A stretch of 64,000 nucleotides of DNA from assembly GCF_000744095.1 (NCBI RefSeq), contig NZ_JQLI01000001.1:3596001-3660000 (forward strand), given 5' to 3'. The position numbers and the translations under genes are program-made. Positions 43,975-54,025 of this stretch are shown piece after piece (positions within the stretch are counted from its first letter, which is position 1; the number at the start of each line of letters is the position of its first letter). Source of the DNA: Cupriavidus necator A5-1. GTDB taxonomy: Bacteria > Pseudomonadota > Gammaproteobacteria > Burkholderiales > Burkholderiaceae. A model generated the notes under the pieces. It saw only the letters and a program-made list of their open reading frames with translations, did no database searches and was not told where the DNA came from.

Positions 43975-46029
43975 ATGCACGATAGTCCCGATGCCATCCG
44001 CACCGTCGCCCTGCTTGGGCACGCGGGGTGCGGCAAGACCTCGCTGGTCGAGGCACTGCTGTACAAGGGCGGTGCCCTGCACACGCCCGGCAGCATCGAA
44101 CGCGGTTCCACGGTGTGCGACAGCGATCCGCTGGAGCGCAAGTACAAACGCTCGCTGACCTCCGCGGTCGCCCACCTGCACTACCGCGACACCCGCATCT
44201 ACCTGGTCGACACCCCCGGCTACCCGGACTTCTCCGGGCTGGCGATCAGCGCGCTGGCGGCCGTGGAAACTGCCGCCATCGTCGTCAATGCGCAGACCGG
44301 CATCGAGATGACCACGCGCCGGGCCATGGCCTGGGCGCAGGCGCGCCAGTTGTGCCGGATGATCATCATCAACGGCATCGACGGCGACAAGGTCGACTTG
44401 CCCTCGCTGCTGGGGGATATCCAGGAGGCCTTCGGCAAGGAATGCCTGCCGATCAACCTGCCGGCCGGCAACGGCAGCAAGGTGGTCGACTGCTTCTTCA
44501 ATCCGGCCGGCGAGTCGGATTTTTTATCTGTGCCCTCCGCGCACGATGCGCTGATCGACCAGGTCATTGAGATCGATCCCGAGCTGATGGAGCTGTACCT
44601 GGAACAAGGCGAGGCGGTCACACCGGAGCAGCTGCACGCGCCGTTCGAGCGCGCGCTGCGCGAAGGCCACCTGGTGCCGATCTGCTTTACCTCGGCGGCG
44701 ACGGGCGCCGGCATCACCGAGCTGCTGGATGTGTTCGTGCGGCTGCTGCCCAATCCCACCGAGGGCAATCCGCCGCTGTTCTATCGCGATACGGGTGAAG
44801 GCAGCGAAAACCGCAAGGCCGTGCGTGCGGAGCCCGTGCCGGACAAGCATGTACTGGCGCACGTCTTCAAGATGGTCATCGATCCCTATGTCGGCAAGCT
44901 GGCGGTGTTCCGCATCCACCAGGGGACGGTCTCGCGCGACAGCCAGCTCTATATCGGCGAAGGACGCCAGCCGTTCAAGGTGGCGCACCTGCTGCGGCTG
45001 CAAGGCAAGGAGACACAGGAAGTGCCGCGCGCCGGGCCGGGCGATATCTGCGCGGTGGCCAAGATCGATGAACTCGGCTTTGATGCCGTGCTGCACGATG
45101 CCACCGAGGACGGCGATATCCACCTGACGCCGCTGGAATTCCCCACGCCGATCTACGGGCTGGCGATCGAGCCGGCGCGCCGTGGCAACGAGCAGCGGCT
45201 GGCGGAGGTACTGCACAAGCTGAGCGCCGAAGACCCCTGCCTGCGCGTGGAGCATCCGGCCGGCACCAACGAGACCGTCGTGTTCGGCCTGGGTGAGTTC
45301 CACCTGCGCTGTGCGCTGGAGCGGCTGACCGAGCAATACAAAGTGGAGGTGGTGACGCGCCCGCCCAAGATCGCCTACCGCGAAACCATCGGCGGCAAGG
45401 CCGAGGGCCACCACCGGCACAAGAAGCAGACCGGCGGCGCCGGGCAGTTCGGCGAAGTGATGCTGAGGGTCGAACCGCTGGCGCGCGGCGAGGGCTTCGA
45501 GTTTGTCGATGCGGTAAAGGGTGGTGCGATTCCGGGCCAGTTTATTCCCGCCGTGGAGAAAGGCATCCGCCAGGCGCTGGAAAGCGGTCCGCTGGCTGGC
45601 TTCGCGATGCAGGACGTGCGCGTGACGGTGTATGACGGCAAGAGCCATCCGGTCGATTCGAAGGAAGTCGCGTTCGCGACCGCCGGGCGCAAGGCGTTTA
45701 TCGACGCGGTGCTGAAGGCGCGGCCCAGCGTGCTCGAGCCGATCGTCGATATCGAGGTCACGGTGCCCGGCACTTCGATGGGCGACATCATCGGCGACCT
45801 TTCCGCCAAGCGCGGCCAGGTCCATGGCACCCGCACCGCTGCCGGCAACGCGGTGACCGTGGCCGGACAGGTGCCGCTGTCGGAGCTGAGCGACTACCAG
45901 TCACGGCTGAACAGCCTGACCGGCGGCCACGGCAGCTACACCATCCAGTTCAGCCACTATGACAACGTGCCGCCGGCGCAGCAGGAAAAGATGGCGTCCC
46001 GCCACAAGGCGCAGCAGGACACCGACTGA
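43975..46029 (+). CDS. Elongation factor G-like translational GTPase
   Basis: 684 residues from ATG 43975. G1 is LGHAGCGKTS (residues 15-23), G3 is VDTPGYPDF and the full five-domain EF-G layout follows (C-terminus with GHHRHKKQTGGAGQFGEV and GDIIGDLSAKRGQV). The G4 motif reads IINGIDGDK instead of the usual NKxD, with Gly in the Lys position, so guanine recognition may be altered. This is the EF-G-like paralogue of many proteobacteria and actinobacteria, whose role is not clear. It stands alone, convergent with actP. Confidence 0.88.
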   Translation: MHDSPDAIRTVALLGHAGCGKTSLVEALLYKGGALHTPGSIERGSTVCDSDPLERKYKRSLTSAVAHLHYRDTRIYLVDTPGYPDFSGLAISALAAVETAAIVVNAQTGIEMTTRRAMAWAQARQLCRMIIINGIDGDKVDLPSLLGDIQEAFGKECLPINLPAGNGSKVVDCFFNPAGESDFLSVPSAHDALIDQVIEIDPELMELYLEQGEAVTPEQLHAPFERALREGHLVPICFTSAATGAGITELLDVFVRLLPNPTEGNPPLFYRDTGEGSENRKAVRAEPVPDKHVLAHVFKMVIDPYVGKLAVFRIHQGTVSRDSQLYIGEGRQPFKVAHLLRLQGKETQEVPRAGPGDICAVAKIDELGFDAVLHDATEDGDIHLTPLEFPTPIYGLAIEPARRGNEQRLAEVLHKLSAEDPCLRVEHPAGTNETVVFGLGEFHLRCALERLTEQYKVEVVTRPPKIAYRETIGGKAEGHHRHKKQTGGAGQFGEVMLRVEPLARGEGFEFVDAVKGGAIPGQFIPAVEKGIRQALESGPLAGFAMQDVRVTVYDGKSHPVDSKEVAFATAGRKAFIDAVLKARPSVLEPIVDIEVTVPGTSMGDIIGDLSAKRGQVHGTRTAAGNAVTVAGQVPLSELSDYQSRLNSLTGGHGSYTIQFSHYDNVPPAQQEKMASRHKAQQDTD

Positions 46030-46035
46030 TCGCGC

Positions 46036-47700
46036 TCAGTGCTGGCTGGCGCCGGCCGCGCCGATGCCGGTCATGGCGCGCACGAACTGCGCGCCATAGC
46101 GCTGGCGCTCGGCGCTCGCCTGGGCCGAGCGGTCCAGCACCGATACCAGCCAGGCGCAGCCGAAGGCCAGCGTCATCGAGAACAGCGCCGGGTTGGCATA
46201 CGGGAAGATCGCCTGCTGATGCTTGAGGATGCCGACCCACACGGTCGGGCCCAGCACCAGCAGCGCCACCGCCGAGGCCAATCCGGCCACGCTGCCCGCC
46301 ACCGCGCCGCGCGTGGTCAGCCCTTTCCAGAACATCGACAGGAACAGCACCGGGAAATTGACCGAGGCGGCAATCGCCAGCACCAGCCCTGACAGGAAGG
46401 CGATGTTCTGCTTCTCGAACATCACGCCGAGCACCATCGCCAGCACGCCGATCACCAGCGTGGCCGCCTTCGACACGCGGATCTCGTCCTTCTCGTTGGC
46501 CTGTCCGCGGCGGAACACATTGGCATACAGGTCATGCGAGACCGCCGACGCGCCCGACAGGGCCAGGCCCGCCACCACCGCCAGGATGGTCGCGAACGCC
46601 ACCGCCGAGATAAAGCCGAGGAAGAGGTCGCCGCCGATGGCATGCGACAGGTGCACCGCCACCATATTGCTGCCGCCGATGATCTTGCCGGCCGCGTCGC
46701 GGTAGACTGGGTCCGCGCCTACCATCACGATCGCGCCGAAACCTACCACCAGGATCAGCAGGTAGAAGTAGCCGATAAAGCCGGTGGCGTAGAGCACGGA
46801 CTTGCGCGCCTCTTTGGCGTCGGCAACGGTGAAGAAGCGCATCAGGATGTGCGGCAGGCCGGCGGTGCCGAACATCATGCCCACGCCCAGTGAAATCGCA
46901 TCGATCGGGTTGGACACCAGCCCGCCCGGCGACAGGATCGCCGCGCCCTTGTCATGCACCTTGGCGGCGCCGGCGAACATGGCCTCGGGGCTGAAGCCGA
47001 AGTACGCGAGCACCATGATGGCCATGAAGGTCACCCCGCCCAGCAGCAGCGCGGCCTTGATGATCTGCACCCACGTGGTGGCCAGCATGCCGCCGAACAT
47101 CACGTAGAGCACCATCAGCGCGCCGACGATCACCACCGCCGATTCATAGCTGGTGCCGAACAGCAGCTCGATCAGCTTGCCGGCGCCGACCATCTGCGCC
47201 ACCAGGTACATGATGACCACGGTCAGCGTGCCGCAGGCGGCGGTGATCCGCACCGGCTTCTGCGCCAACCGGTACGACACCACGTCGGCAAAGGTATAGC
47301 GGCCGAGGTTGCGCAGCCGTTCGGCAACGATGAAGAGGATGATGGGCCAGCCGGCGACCACGCCCAGTGCATAGATCAGGCCGTCATAGCCCTTGTCGAA
47401 CATCATCGCGGAAATGCCCAGGAAGGACGCCGCCGAGACCATGTCGCCGGCGATCGCCAGCCCGTTCTGGAAACCGGTCAGGCCGCCGCCGGCGGCATAG
47501 AAGTCCGACGCCGAACGCGTGCGGCTCGCGGCCCAGCGGGTAATGCCGAGCGTGAAGAGCACGAACAGCAGGAACATGACGATGGCGCTCCAGTTCAGTG
47601 GGCGCGGTGCGGCATCGGCCTGGATCGCGGGAGCGGCAATAGCGGCCGTGCTGGCAAGCCCCATCAGGGCCGCGGACAGGTAACGGTATGCCGGATTCAT
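46036..47700 (-). CDS. actP: Cation/acetate symporter ActP
   Basis: 554 residues from ATG 47700, overlapping the DUF485 stop by 4 bp. SSS-family (sodium:solute symporter) with about 13 transmembrane helices, a signal-like N-terminus ([15 protein letters not shown]) and typical [26 protein letters not shown] and [22 protein letters not shown] segments. Imports acetate and similar short-chain acids. Together with DUF485 this is the yjcH-actP arrangement. Confidence 0.93.
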   Translation of the reverse strand: MNPAYRYLSAALMGLASTAAIAAPAIQADAAPRPLNWSAIVMFLLFVLFTLGITRWAASRTRSASDFYAAGGGLTGFQNGLAIAGDMVSAASFLGISAMMFDKGYDGLIYALGVVAGWPIILFIVAERLRNLGRYTFADVVSYRLAQKPVRITAACGTLTVVIMYLVAQMVGAGKLIELLFGTSYESAVVIVGALMVLYVMFGGMLATTWVQIIKAALLLGGVTFMAIMVLAYFGFSPEAMFAGAAKVHDKGAAILSPGGLVSNPIDAISLGVGMMFGTAGLPHILMRFFTVADAKEARKSVLYATGFIGYFYLLILVVGFGAIVMVGADPVYRDAAGKIIGGSNMVAVHLSHAIGGDLFLGFISAVAFATILAVVAGLALSGASAVSHDLYANVFRRGQANEKDEIRVSKAATLVIGVLAMVLGVMFEKQNIAFLSGLVLAIAASVNFPVLFLSMFWKGLTTRGAVAGSVAGLASAVALLVLGPTVWVGILKHQQAIFPYANPALFSMTLAFGCAWLVSVLDRSAQASAERQRYGAQFVRAMTGIGAAGASQH

Positions 47701-48005
47701 TCTTGGCACTCCTTGCGCACGCGCTCGTTGAGCGGGTCCAGGTCGCGGTTGGCGCGGTGCACGTAGATGCCGGTCAGCAGCACGGCCGCAAAGATCACCG
47801 CCACGCCCACGGGAATGCCCACGGTCATCACGCCCGCGCCGAAGGGCGTGCCGAGCGTGGCCGGCGAGAACGCCAGCAGCAGGATGAAGCCGAAGTAGAT
47901 CGCCAGCATCACCAGCGTCAGCGACCAGCCGAGGCGTGCGCGCCCGCTGGTCAGCCGGATGAAATCGGGGTGGTTCTGGATGGTTTCCAGTTGTCGCGCG
48001 TCCAT
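47697..48005 (-). CDS. DUF485 membrane protein (YjcH family)
   Basis: 102 residues from ATG 48005 ([15 protein letters not shown]), with AAGGAGAC just upstream. Two transmembrane helices ([18 protein letters not shown] and [20 protein letters not shown]) and the RTS-type [11 protein letters not shown] motif. It always pairs with ActP and presumably helps its membrane insertion or activity. Overlap with actP is 4 bp. Confidence 0.92.
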   Translation of the reverse strand: MDARQLETIQNHPDFIRLTSGRARLGWSLTLVMLAIYFGFILLLAFSPATLGTPFGAGVMTVGIPVGVAVIFAAVLLTGIYVHRANRDLDPLNERVRKECQE

Positions 48006-48094
48006 GGTTGTCTCCTTTGGCGCAGGGGTTGGCGTGGCGGCTCTTGAGGCTGCCATCTTTAGGGTGATCGCTATGTTTCGGATGCTGCCGGTTT

Positions 48095-48126
48095 GCTCCC
48101 CTCTCCCGCTTGCGGGAGAGGGGAGC
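48095..48126. repeat. Perfect REP-like palindrome
   Basis: GCTCCCCTCTCCCGC, TT, GCGGGAGAGGGGAGC: a 15-bp perfect stem with a 2-base centre, in the 153-bp gap between paaK and DUF485. The same core occurs at 57469-57494 and, degenerate, at 34994 and 35113. Confidence 0.8.
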
Positions 48127-48158
48127 GTTCGCGAGGGATTGTGGTGTAAAGCAGCGCT

Positions 48159-49508
48159 TCAGATCGCGCCGACTGGCTGCTCGTGCGTGACCTTCGGGCG
48201 CATATCCACCACGCGCCGCGCCTTGCCGACGCTGGTGCGCTCGATGCCCTCGGCGGTCACCACCTGCACACGCGTGGTGACGCCCACATAGGTCTTGATC
48301 TGGTCCTTCAGTTCGCGCTCCAGCGCCGCACGGTCATCCGCCGAGAGGGACGACGACCGCTCTGGCCGCGCCTCGACCCGCACCTCCAGCTTGTCCAGAT
48401 GCCCATCGCGGGTCACCACCAGCTGGTATTGCGGCGCCAGCGCCGGCGCCTTCAGGATCAGTTCCTCGATCTGCGAGGGGAACACGTTCACGCCACGGAT
48501 GATCAGCATGTCATCCGAGCGGCCGGTGATCTTTCCGATCCGGCGCATCGAACGCGACGTGGGCGGCAGCAGGCGCGTGAGGTCGCGCGTGCGGTAGCGG
48601 ATCACCGGCAGCGCTTCCTTGGTCAGCGAGGTGAACACCAGTTCGCCCTCGGACCCGTCCGGCAGCACCTCGCCGGTCACCGGGTCGATGATCTCGGCAT
48701 AGAAGTGGTCTTCCCAGATCACCGGGCCATCCTTGCTCTCGATGCATTCACACGCGACGCCCGGCCCCATGACTTCGGACAGGCCATAGATGTCGACCGC
48801 ATCGATGCCGGCGCGGGCCTCGATCTCGGCACGCATCGCATCCGTCCACGGTTCGGCGCCGAAGATGCCGACCTTCAGCGAGCTTTCCGACGGATCCATG
48901 CCCTGGCGCTCCATCTCCTCGATCAGGTTCAGCATGTACGACGGCGTCACCATGATGATGTTGGGCCGGAACTCGCGAATCAGCTGTACCTGTTTCTCGG
49001 TCTGGCCGCCGGACATCGGGATCACGGTGCAGCCCGCCTTCTCCGCGCCGTAGTGGGCCCCCAGGCCACCGGTGAACAGCCCGTAGCCGTAGCTGACATG
49101 GACCAGGTCGCCGGCGCGCCCGCCGGCAGCGCGAATGGAGCGCGCCACCACGCTGGCCCAGGTATCGATGTCCTTCGCCGTATAGCCGACCACGGTCGGC
49201 TTGCCGGTGGTGCCGCTCGACGCATGCACGCGCGCCACCTTTTCGCGCGGCACCGCGAACATGCCGAAGGGATAGTTGTCGCGCAGGTCCTGCTTGGTCA
49301 GGAACGGGAACTTCGACAGGTCCGACAGCGACTGCAGGTCGTCCGGATGCACCCCCGCCGCGGCAAAGGCCTTGCGGTAATGCGGCACGTTGTCGTAGGC
49401 ATGGCGCACGCTCCATTTGAGCCGTTCCAGCTGCAAGGCCTGCAGTTCGTCGCGGCTGGCGCGCTCGATCGGCTCCAGCTCATTGGGGTTGGGGATGCGT
49501 TGAACCAT
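48159..49508 (-). CDS. paaK: Phenylacetate-CoA ligase PaaK
   Basis: 449 residues. The AMP-binding motif [15 protein letters not shown] and the PaaK-specific [40 protein letters not shown] and the C-terminal GKARRVVD are all present. It activates phenylacetate to phenylacetyl-CoA with ATP, the first step of the pathway that paaABCDE continues. It is the last gene of the paa operon on the minus strand, 77 bp after paaN. Confidence 0.95.
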   Translation of the reverse strand: MVQRIPNPNELEPIERASRDELQALQLERLKWSVRHAYDNVPHYRKAFAAAGVHPDDLQSLSDLSKFPFLTKQDLRDNYPFGMFAVPREKVARVHASSGTTGKPTVVGYTAKDIDTWASVVARSIRAAGGRAGDLVHVSYGYGLFTGGLGAHYGAEKAGCTVIPMSGGQTEKQVQLIREFRPNIIMVTPSYMLNLIEEMERQGMDPSESSLKVGIFGAEPWTDAMRAEIEARAGIDAVDIYGLSEVMGPGVACECIESKDGPVIWEDHFYAEIIDPVTGEVLPDGSEGELVFTSLTKEALPVIRYRTRDLTRLLPPTSRSMRRIGKITGRSDDMLIIRGVNVFPSQIEELILKAPALAPQYQLVVTRDGHLDKLEVRVEARPERSSSLSADDRAALERELKDQIKTYVGVTTRVQVVTAEGIERTSVGKARRVVDMRPKVTHEQPVGAI

Positions 49509-49585
49509 TGTCTACTCCATCTCGTTATGTGGGCGCCACGAGCAAGGGGGGCCGGCGCCGGGGTACTACGACTGCAAGCTGTGCG

Positions 49586-51250
49586 TCAGATATGGGACCG
49601 GCTCTGCACCACGCGGAAGCGGTTGGCAACAAAGGCCGCATCCGACAGCGAGGCATTGGCCGCGGGGTTGGCGCCGGTGGCATGGAAGTCGCTGAACGCC
49701 GCCGACTGGTTGACGAACACGCCGCCGGTCAGGTTCAGCGACAGCGCCACGCCGGCGTCCTCCGCCGCATCGCGGATGGCTTCGGTCACGCCCGCATCGG
49801 TGGTGTAGGCCGACAGTGTCAGCGCACCATGCTCCTTCGCGCCGCGGTGGGCCAGCGCGATGCTGTGCGCGGTGCTGTCGGTGGCAACGATGAACGAGAT
49901 CGGGCCGAACAGCTCCTGCATGATCTTGCCCTCGTCGCTGGCGTCCACCTTCAGCACCAGCGGCGTGCGGATGCGCGCGCCGGGGAACTGCGGGTGTTCC
50001 AGCACGCGGCTGTCGGCAACGACCTCGCCCAACTCGCGCGACGACTCGATGCGCTGCACCACGCCGTCGTTCTGGATCGCGCCCAGCAGTTCGACTGCCT
50101 TGGCGGGGTCGCTGGTCAGCTTGCCGATCGCTTCGCCGATGGCCGCGGCCACCTGGTCGAAGCTGACGCGCCCTTCCGGCGTGTCGATGCCGTCCTTCGG
50201 CACGTAGATGTTCTGCGGCGCCGTGCACATCTGGCCCGAGTACAGCGACAGCGAGAACGCGATATTGCGCACCATGCCCTTGAAGTCGGCGGTGGCGTCG
50301 ATCACGATCTGGTTGACGCCGGCCTTCTCGGTGTAGACCTGCGCCTGGTGCGCATTGCGCTCCAGCCAGTCGCCGTTGGCGCTGCTACCGGTGAAGTCGA
50401 TCAGGCGCACTTCGGGGCGCAGCGCCAGCTTCGACGCCATGCGCTCGGTCGGGTCATTGGCCACCAGCGTGACCAGGTTCGGGTCGAAGCCGGCTTCCTG
50501 CAGCACCTCGCGCGCCACCTCGACGGTGATCGCCAGCGGCAGGATCGCGCCCGGGTGCGGCTTGACCACCACCGCGTTGCCGGTGGCCAGGCTGGCGAAC
50601 AGGCCCGGATAGCCGTTCCAGGTCGGGAAGGTGCAGCAGCCGATCACCAGGCCCACGCCGCGCGGCACCACGCTGTAGCGCTTCTCCATGCGCAGCGGTT
50701 CGTTCTTGCCCTGCGGCTTCTCCCAGATGGCCTGCTTCGGGATGCGGCGCAGCTCGTCCCAGGCGTAGGCCACGGCTTCCAGACCGCGGTCCTGCGCGTG
50801 CGGGCCGCCAGCCTGGAAGGCCATCATGAAGGCCTGGCCGGTGGTGTGCATCACCGCGCAGGCAATCTCGAAGCTGCGGCGGTTCAGGCGCTGCAGGATC
50901 TCCAGCGACACGCCCACCCAGGCCTCCGGCCCGGCCTTTCGCCAGGCGGGCATGCCCTTGGCGACGCCGGCGAAGAGCTGGTCGAGGTCCGGCTTCGGAT
51001 AGGTGATGCCCAGTTCCGGGCCGTAGGGCGAGACTTCCTTGCCGGCCTGGCCGACGGTACCCGGCTGCGACAGCGCGAACGGCTTGTTCAGGCGGGCTTC
51101 AAAGGCGGCCTTGCCGTCGGCGTTGGCGGTTTCGCCATAGACCTTGGGGCTCGGCATTTCGGAGAACGGACTCCAGTAGCCGCGCTCGGCGATGGCTTGG
51201 GTGGCTTGTTCCAGCAGCGCCTGGTGGCGTTCGAAAAACGGATGGGACAC
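49586..51250 (-). CDS. paaN: PaaN-type aldehyde dehydrogenase
   Basis: 554 residues. Aldehyde-dehydrogenase-like core with CCTFPTWNGYPGLFASLATGN (NAD fold), the catalytic cysteine region LYSGQMCTAPQNIYV and base in the VYTEKAGVNQIVID region. The N-terminus MSHPFFERHQALLEQATQAI is typical of PaaN. It is a paa-cluster member in Cupriavidus, Bordetella and others. It is distinct from PaaZ: the MaoC hydratase domain is missing, so oxepin ring opening must be done elsewhere or PaaN must act with a separate hydrolase. Confidence 0.92.
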   Translation of the reverse strand: MSHPFFERHQALLEQATQAIAERGYWSPFSEMPSPKVYGETANADGKAAFEARLNKPFALSQPGTVGQAGKEVSPYGPELGITYPKPDLDQLFAGVAKGMPAWRKAGPEAWVGVSLEILQRLNRRSFEIACAVMHTTGQAFMMAFQAGGPHAQDRGLEAVAYAWDELRRIPKQAIWEKPQGKNEPLRMEKRYSVVPRGVGLVIGCCTFPTWNGYPGLFASLATGNAVVVKPHPGAILPLAITVEVAREVLQEAGFDPNLVTLVANDPTERMASKLALRPEVRLIDFTGSSANGDWLERNAHQAQVYTEKAGVNQIVIDATADFKGMVRNIAFSLSLYSGQMCTAPQNIYVPKDGIDTPEGRVSFDQVAAAIGEAIGKLTSDPAKAVELLGAIQNDGVVQRIESSRELGEVVADSRVLEHPQFPGARIRTPLVLKVDASDEGKIMQELFGPISFIVATDSTAHSIALAHRGAKEHGALTLSAYTTDAGVTEAIRDAAEDAGVALSLNLTGGVFVNQSAAFSDFHATGANPAANASLSDAAFVANRFRVVQSRSHI

Positions 51251-51305
51251 GGCTTGCTCCGGGGGCGAAATGGGTTCTGGATGTTTGGAGATGGCAGGAA
51301 ACGCT

Positions 51306-52382
51306 TCAGGCTTCCTGGTCGAAGTCGATTACCAGCTTGTCGCTGACGGCATAGCTCTGGCAGCTCAGGATGAAGCCGCGCGCGACTTCGTAGTCTTCCA
51401 GCGCGAAGTTGACGTCCATGTCGACCTCGCCTTCGATGCGCTTGCAGCGGCAGGTCGAGCAGACGCCGCCCTTGCACGAGTAAGGCAGCTCGAGGCCTTG
51501 TGCCAGCGCGGCGTCCAGCACCGTCTCCTTGTTCTTCTCCAGCGTGAAGGAACGCGTGCGCCCATCCTGGATGACCGTCACCTCGCACTGCTGCTGGCCG
51601 ACCTGCTTGTGCGCATGCGCCGCCGGGCGGGCCGAAGGGATGCTGGTGGCGAACAACTCGCGCTTGATACGGGTCTTGTCCACGCCGTTGGCGACCAGCG
51701 CCTGCGACACCTCTTCCATCATCGAATGCGGGCCGCAGATGAAGGCGACGTCGATGTCCTGTGGCTTCACCCAGTGCTTCAGCAAGGCATTGACCTTCTC
51801 GCCATCGATACGGCCGTTGAAGAGGTCGATATCAAGCTGCTCGCGGCTGAGCACGAACACGAGGTTGAAGCGCTGCAGGTAGGTGTCCTTCATGTCTTCC
51901 AGCTCTTCCTTGAACAACACGGACGACGAGGCGCGGTTGCCGTAGAACAGCGTGAAGCGGCTGTCGGGCTCGGCCTGCAGCGTGGTCTTGATGATCGAAA
52001 GCATTGGCGTGATGCCGCTGCCGGCGGCGAACGCCACGTAGTGCCTGGCGTGCGTGGCGGACAGCGGCACATGGAAGTGGCCGGACGGCGGCATCACTTC
52101 CAGCTTCATGCCGGGCTGCAGCTGCTCGTTGGCCCAGTTGGAGAACAGGCCGCCGTCGACGCGCTTGATCGCCACGCGCAGCTGCGCATCCTGCACCGCC
52201 GAGCAGATCGAATAGGAGCGGCGCACGTCCTCGCCGCCGATGCCAGCGCGCAGCGTCAGGTGCTGGCCCTGCACGTGGCGGTAGGTATCGGCCAGCTCAT
52301 CCGGTACGGCGAAGGTCACGGCCACGGCGTCGCGGGTCTCGCGCGTGACCGAGGCCACGGTCAGTTCATGGAATTTGCTCAT
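51306..52382 (-). CDS. paaE: Phenylacetyl-CoA epoxidase reductase PaaE
   Basis: 358 residues with the FNR-like domain first (VRRSYSICSA, FAAGSGITPMLSI, FICGP) and a C-terminal 2Fe-2S domain (ligands in SCKGGVCSTC and FILSCQSY). It supplies electrons from NADPH to the PaaABC diiron epoxidase. Same strand as paaD upstream, 19 bp gap. Confidence 0.95.
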   Translation of the reverse strand: MSKFHELTVASVTRETRDAVAVTFAVPDELADTYRHVQGQHLTLRAGIGGEDVRRSYSICSAVQDAQLRVAIKRVDGGLFSNWANEQLQPGMKLEVMPPSGHFHVPLSATHARHYVAFAAGSGITPMLSIIKTTLQAEPDSRFTLFYGNRASSSVLFKEELEDMKDTYLQRFNLVFVLSREQLDIDLFNGRIDGEKVNALLKHWVKPQDIDVAFICGPHSMMEEVSQALVANGVDKTRIKRELFATSIPSARPAAHAHKQVGQQQCEVTVIQDGRTRSFTLEKNKETVLDAALAQGLELPYSCKGGVCSTCRCKRIEGEVDMDVNFALEDYEVARGFILSCQSYAVSDKLVIDFDQEA

Positions 52383-52401
52383 CTCACTACCTCGGTCTGG
52401 C

Positions 52402-52917
52402 TCAGTGCGCCTTGAAGTAATCGAACGGTTCCCTGCAGTCGCCGCAGCGGTACAGCGCCTTGCACGCGGTCGAGCCGAACTGGCTGACCAGCCGCGTATG
52501 GCACGAGCCGCAGTGCGGGCAGGCCACCACCAGCGCCGGCGACGCCTTGCGGCTGATGCCGCTGATGTCGATCACCTGCTGCGCCGGCGGTGCGATGCCG
52601 TAGCCGGTCAGGCTCGCCTTGCCGCGCGGGGTCATCCAGTCGGTGGTCCAGGCCGGCGCGAGTTGCGTTTGCACGCGCACCTTGTCCACGCCCTGCGCGG
52701 CCAGCGCGCATTCAATGCCTTCGCGGATCACGGTCATGGCCGGGCAGCCGGAGTAAGTCGGCGTGATGGTGACAACGCAGGCGTCGTCCACCCACGCGAC
52801 GTCGCGCACGATGCCAAGGTCCACCACGGAGATCACCGGGATCTCCGGATCGGGCACCGTATCTAGCCAGCGCCAGACCTGTTCGACAGCGGGGCGCGCC
52901 AGCGATTGCGCAGTCAT
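52402..52917 (-). CDS. paaD: PaaD, metal-cluster assembly factor of the epoxidase
   Basis: 171 residues from ATG 52917. The N-terminal DUF59 (MIP18) domain has VPDPEIPVISVVDLGIVRDV and TYSGCPAM; the C-terminus has two CxxC zinc-like pairs, CPHCGSCH and CGDC. PaaD is needed for maturation of the Fe-S or diiron centre of the epoxidase. It starts 5 bp after the paaC stop. Confidence 0.95.
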   Translation of the reverse strand: MTAQSLARPAVEQVWRWLDTVPDPEIPVISVVDLGIVRDVAWVDDACVVTITPTYSGCPAMTVIREGIECALAAQGVDKVRVQTQLAPAWTTDWMTPRGKASLTGYGIAPPAQQVIDISGISRKASPALVVACPHCGSCHTRLVSQFGSTACKALYRCGDCREPFDYFKAH

Positions 52918-52922
52918 GGCGC

Positions 52923-53675
52923 TCACCACTGCGCGCCGGGATAGGCGCGCTGCAGGAACTGCATTTCGGCCAGCAGGTAGCCGAGGTGTTCGGTATGGCG
53001 CCCATGGCGGCCGCCGCTCTGTGCCCACTCGCCGGCGGGCACGCGCAGCGTGGCTTCTTCCAGCACCTCGCTGACGTGGCGCTGCCAGGGTTCGGCCAGC
53101 GTCGCCGGATCGGGAATCACGCCGTCCCGCACCAGCGCGGTTTCGGCCGCATCGGCTTCGAACAGTTCGCCGGTGAACATCCACAGGTCGTCGAAGGCGT
53201 CCTGCATGCGGCGGTGGCTCTCTTCGGTGCCGTCGCCCAGGCGCACCACCAGGTCGGCGCTGCGGCGCACGTGGTAGGTCACTTCCTTGAGCGACTTGGC
53301 GGCGATCTCGGCGATGCGCGCATCGGTCGAACGCTGCAGCCCTTCCAGCAGGAAGTAATGCCAGGTGTCGAACAGGAACTGGCGCGCGAGCGTATCGGCA
53401 TAGCTGCCGTTGGGCTGCTCCGCCAGCAGCAGGTTGCGGAACTGGTGCGCGTCGCGCAGGTAGGCGAGCTGGTCGGCGGTGCGGCCGGCGCCCTCCTCTT
53501 CCGCGGCATAGCCCAGCCACAGGCGGGTCTGGCCGATCAGGTCGAGCGCGACGTTGGTCAGCGCGATGTCCTCTTCCAGCGCCGGGCCGCGGCCGCACCA
53601 TTCCGACAGGCGCTGGCCGAGCACCAGCGTGGAATCGCCGAGGCGCAGCAGGTATTCGAGCTTGTGGTTGTCCAT
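52923..53675 (-). CDS. paaC: Phenylacetyl-CoA epoxidase structural subunit PaaC
   Basis: 250 residues, all-helical ferritin-like fold: LEEDIALTNVALDLIGQTRLWLGYAAEEEG and FEADAAETALVRDGV with VTYHVRRSADLVVRLGDGT. PaaC holds PaaA in the epoxidase. Start follows the paaB stop by 13 bp. Confidence 0.95.
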   Translation of the reverse strand: MDNHKLEYLLRLGDSTLVLGQRLSEWCGRGPALEEDIALTNVALDLIGQTRLWLGYAAEEEGAGRTADQLAYLRDAHQFRNLLLAEQPNGSYADTLARQFLFDTWHYFLLEGLQRSTDARIAEIAAKSLKEVTYHVRRSADLVVRLGDGTEESHRRMQDAFDDLWMFTGELFEADAAETALVRDGVIPDPATLAEPWQRHVSEVLEEATLRVPAGEWAQSGGRHGRHTEHLGYLLAEMQFLQRAYPGAQW

Positions 53676-53688
53676 GATGCGCGCCGTA

Positions 53689-53970
53689 TCAGATGTGCTT
53701 GACCGCTTCCGGCATCGGGAAGAACGTCGGATGGCGGTAGACCTTGCTGTTGGCGGGTTCGAACAGCGGGCCCTTGTCGCCGGGGCTGCTGGCCATCACG
53801 TCGCTGGCCTTCACCACCCAGACGCTGACGCCTTCATTGCGGCGCGTATAGACGTCACGGGCGTTGTTGATCGCCATTTCGCCGTCCGGCGCGTGCAGGC
53901 TGCCCACGTGCTTGTGGGCCAGGCCGTGCTGGCTGCGGATAAAGATCTCCCAAAGCGGCCACTCTTTCAT
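53689..53970 (-). CDS. paaB: Phenylacetyl-CoA epoxidase subunit PaaB
   Basis: 93 residues. MKEWPLWEIFIRSQHGLAHKHVGSLHAPD is the standard N-terminus. It links PaaAC units. AGGAGG lies 5 bases before the ATG. Confidence 0.95.
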   Translation of the reverse strand: MKEWPLWEIFIRSQHGLAHKHVGSLHAPDGEMAINNARDVYTRRNEGVSVWVVKASDVMASSPGDKGPLFEPANSKVYRHPTFFPMPEAVKHI

Positions 53971-54025
53971 GGCTACCTCCTGTTTGATGCGGGTTCGATG
54001 GGGAGCGGCGCCGTGCGCCGCGGGG

